Shown here one piece after another: positions 61,401-64,000 of a stretch of DNA of 64,000 nt; position 1 is the stretch's first letter, and the number at the start of each line of letters is the position of its first letter. The stretch lies in NCBI RefSeq assembly GCF_023343835.1, contig NC_064435.1, forward strand, positions 58,611,634-58,675,633. Reading direction: 5' to 3'. Below the pieces are notes generated by a model, which searched no databases, had not been told where the DNA came from, and was given only the letters and a program-made list of their open reading frames with translations. The DNA is from Lagopus muta (lineage: Eukaryota > Chordata > Aves > Galliformes > Phasianidae). The translations under genes and the position numbers were made by a program.

Positions 61401-64000
61401 TTGCCAACAGGAACTCCTAATAGGAATCACCTGCTAGATATAGCCAATGAACCCAGAATAGGGCAGAGACCAAGGTGGCTGCAGTGGGTAGCCTGCCTTG
61501 CATTCAGGTTTCTGGCCCTTCCTAGCATCAGATTTTGTCTTCACTTTCTTACAGCATTGCCAAAAGTGTTCAAGCTGAAATATTCCCCGGCTGCCTACCT
61601 CAGGCTAGTTTAGTCTTGCTGGGAGTTTATTTCATTTGTGGATTTTTGTGGTTTGGAGGGGGTTGTTTGGTAATTTTTTTTTCTTTTTCATTGTTTGTCT
61701 CAGGCAAAACAGCTTTGCTATTGCCAAGTAGGAGGCTAGGGAATTTTCCTCTTATCCATATTTGATGGAAATAAATTGTGTCCTTTCATTTGGAAATTAC
61801 TAATGACAGTGGGATTGGAGAAAAAGATTGTAGTTGGGCAGAATACATTTGTCCATTATTTTGTCAAGAAGGAGACTTCTAGCATCCCCACTGGCATGCA
61901 TCTGATATTTTCCAAGCCCTTATCCTGTGAGGAGTCCCAGTTTATATGAAGAGAGATGCTGATGAGGGGAGCTGCTAGTTACAGGATCCTATTTCAGTTC
62001 TGTTCCTCAGTATGACCTGAGCTCATCAATGTCTGGTTTCAGCTAAGTGAGCTTCCAGCCTTCACAGTGTACCCAGCTCGGGCTTCCTGCTGCCTTCTTG
62101 CCTTACCCCCTGCACCTCCTCGGATGCTAATAAACTGCTTCCCTGTTCTGCAGATAAGAGTTTTCCTGATCACTTACAAGCCTGAAATATAGAGCGGGCC
62201 AAAACTATACAACATCACTCCCCCACCAACACACTCACAAAAACCAACAACCTAAACCAGTTGGCATTTTGCTGACTCTTCACAACCACCCTGTCTCCAG
62301 AGACTGTTTTGTTTTGGCACTCAGCATCAAGAATAACGTCAGATCCTAGCCAGTCATGTGGCGCCAGTGCGAAGTGAACAAAAGCCAAGGAAGGGAGTTA
62401 TGGGGAAAAAAAGGCCACTGTTCCAAAAAAATGGAAATGATATCACTTTTCTCCTTAACAGCCCCAGTAAACTATCCCTCCCAATGGCAAGTGCTTCTTT
62501 CTGCAGTTGCCTGCAGTAAGGGCACAAGTATGGATCATATTAGTGTGCTTCGCAGAGGCTAGATATTTATCATAAAACAGCATGTTTCAGTAAAAATTCT
62601 TTCCCCTTCAATATGAGCTGAGCAGTGCTGTCCCTTGAAGTTAGCATGAGAAGTGAGGGCGTATGGATAGCCACAAGAACTGGAGCGTGCATTATCTGGA
62701 AGGGAGGAGAGCCAGTCGTGCGCCTCATTACAGCACTTGCACTTTTCAGGAGTCATCATTTGCATTATGACATCTGCTAGAGATCTTAATTATGGGTTGT
62801 GGCCCCACTGGAGTAGGCCTGAACAGATGTAAGTGTTATGTTTCTAATTATCTTAACACCTTTCTGGCAGGGTGTCATAAATACAAGTTAATTAAGCCCT
62901 ATGATGCAGAGATATGAGTGTTTTGTGTTTTTTTTTTCATTCTGGTTTATAAATGAAAAAGCTGAGTGACTAGCTCATGCCTATTACTCATTCCTTAAAT
63001 CCTAACCCTCTCCGGGTCCTTTTTCTCAACCACTAGGTGCCTTCCACCTTGTGGAAAATCAGCACGTTTTTGCCTGTTGCTGATAAAATTAACAAAGTAC
63101 ATCCCATTCTTGTGCCAAATCTCAGGAAATTTTTCTTACAAAGTTGAAAAACATGAGGCATTTCAACTTCATGAAAGACCTCCCTTTCAGCCCTCTTGCT
63201 ACCCACCCATAGACTGGGTCCTTCAAGAGACATAAATATTCCCTGGCTACTCTAGCTGCAGAGAAAGGACTTGAAAGGAGCTGGGACAAAACAGGTTGGG
63301 TGGGCATTTTCTCCCTGCCTGCAGGTACAGCATGTGCACACACGAGGCCAGCAAAACATACACCCACTTTCTAGCCAAATAATGATCTCTTTCCACTAGC
63401 AAGCATCTGCAGAAATCGCATTTTGTTTTCAGATCAGTTTCTGAAGGGAAAAGCACAAGAAATAAACTTTAGATTTTCCAGAGCTATTGAGGGGATCTTG
63501 AGCAGTCAGGTGGAGAGACTGGTCTTGAACATGACCTAAGGCAGACACTTAGAAGTTTAGATAAGCAGAATTAAGCAATTAGAATGCCCTCAACTTAAGT
63601 TTCCAGAAGTCTTTTATGACACTTGGTATGTGAAACTTGCTGATATTCATAGTTACAACAAAAATCCCAGGCACCAGAACTCAGCTGGAAAAATATCATA
63701 AATTAAATTATCTCTCATTTATTTCATAGTTGTTTTATTGCAAAATCTCTGTGGTAAACTGCCCTATACCTGGAGTGCTGAATTCAAGCACTCTTTGTTT
63801 TAAAGTCTTCAAGCTGTCAGGGGAAAAATAAAAACTAGGAAGTCCAGTTTTCATCTTTTGAATTTGAGGTTAATATTTTTATTGTTTATTCATTTATTGT
63901 TTCTTTAGAGGAACTGGCAAAACTGATCTCAAAAATGCCTAAATTTGAGAGGAATTGCTGTTGTACCATACTGCTCCACAGGGCTCATACCAGTCAAAAT

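Larger units (their letters stand above)
47301..64000. other. Intergenic region without recognised gene
   Basis: AT-rich sequence with two - strand CR1 fragments (51541-51605, 55051-55440), T runs near 48847, 58578 and 59777, and a motif-dense element near 52.4-52.7 kb. No RNA gene, CpG island or recognisable protein domain was seen on either strand. Confidence 0.65.

Noticed and set aside
1..64000. CRISPR arrays, tRNA, rRNA, intact retroviral or LINE coding regions
   Set aside because: None found: the repeats are simple microsatellites or truncated CR1 tails, and no open frame carries reverse transcriptase, integrase or capsid motifs.

Overview
This window is vertebrate nuclear DNA, almost certainly from a bird and most likely a galliform such as chicken. 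Two observations support this: at least ten 5'-truncated CR1-type LINE fragments, with the characteristic tail resembling ATTCTGTGATTCTATGA, lie on both strands; and there is one compact multi-exon gene with GT-AG introns, a CpG-island promoter and a polyadenylation signal. The rest is AT-rich intronic and intergenic sequence with microsatellites. No prokaryotic, viral, CRISPR, tRNA or rRNA feature was seen.

The one gene I can identify is secretagogin (SCGN), a six-EF-hand cytosolic calcium sensor of the calbindin/calretinin family, on the + strand. All eleven coding exons can be placed from 4522 to 26226, giving a continuous 273-residue reading frame with every splice junction in phase. The human protein is 276 residues from memory; the difference is at the N-terminus. 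The promoter region is a CpG island (about 4290-4700) with no obvious TATA box. The 3' UTR carries a CR1 tail and ends at an AATAAA at 26809. Intron 1 appears to be a GC-AG intron whose junction codon lies inside the first EF-hand loop. Intron 3 contains about 26 copies of a TTCCC repeat, followed directly by a decoy acceptor and a near-copy of the start of exon 4.

Region by region: 1-4289 is intergenic with three CR1 pieces; 4290-26835 is SCGN; 26836-39174 is intergenic with a long TCCTC array near 32.6 kb; 39175-39365 is an exon-like segment with strong splice signals and an unrecognised product, followed by weak exon-like pieces to about 47.3 kb; 47300-64000 is intergenic, with a motif-dense palindromic element near 52.5 kb and two CR1 fragments. 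I found no multi-gene system. The points most worth checking are the SCGN splicing oddities and the unidentified exon near 39.2 kb.
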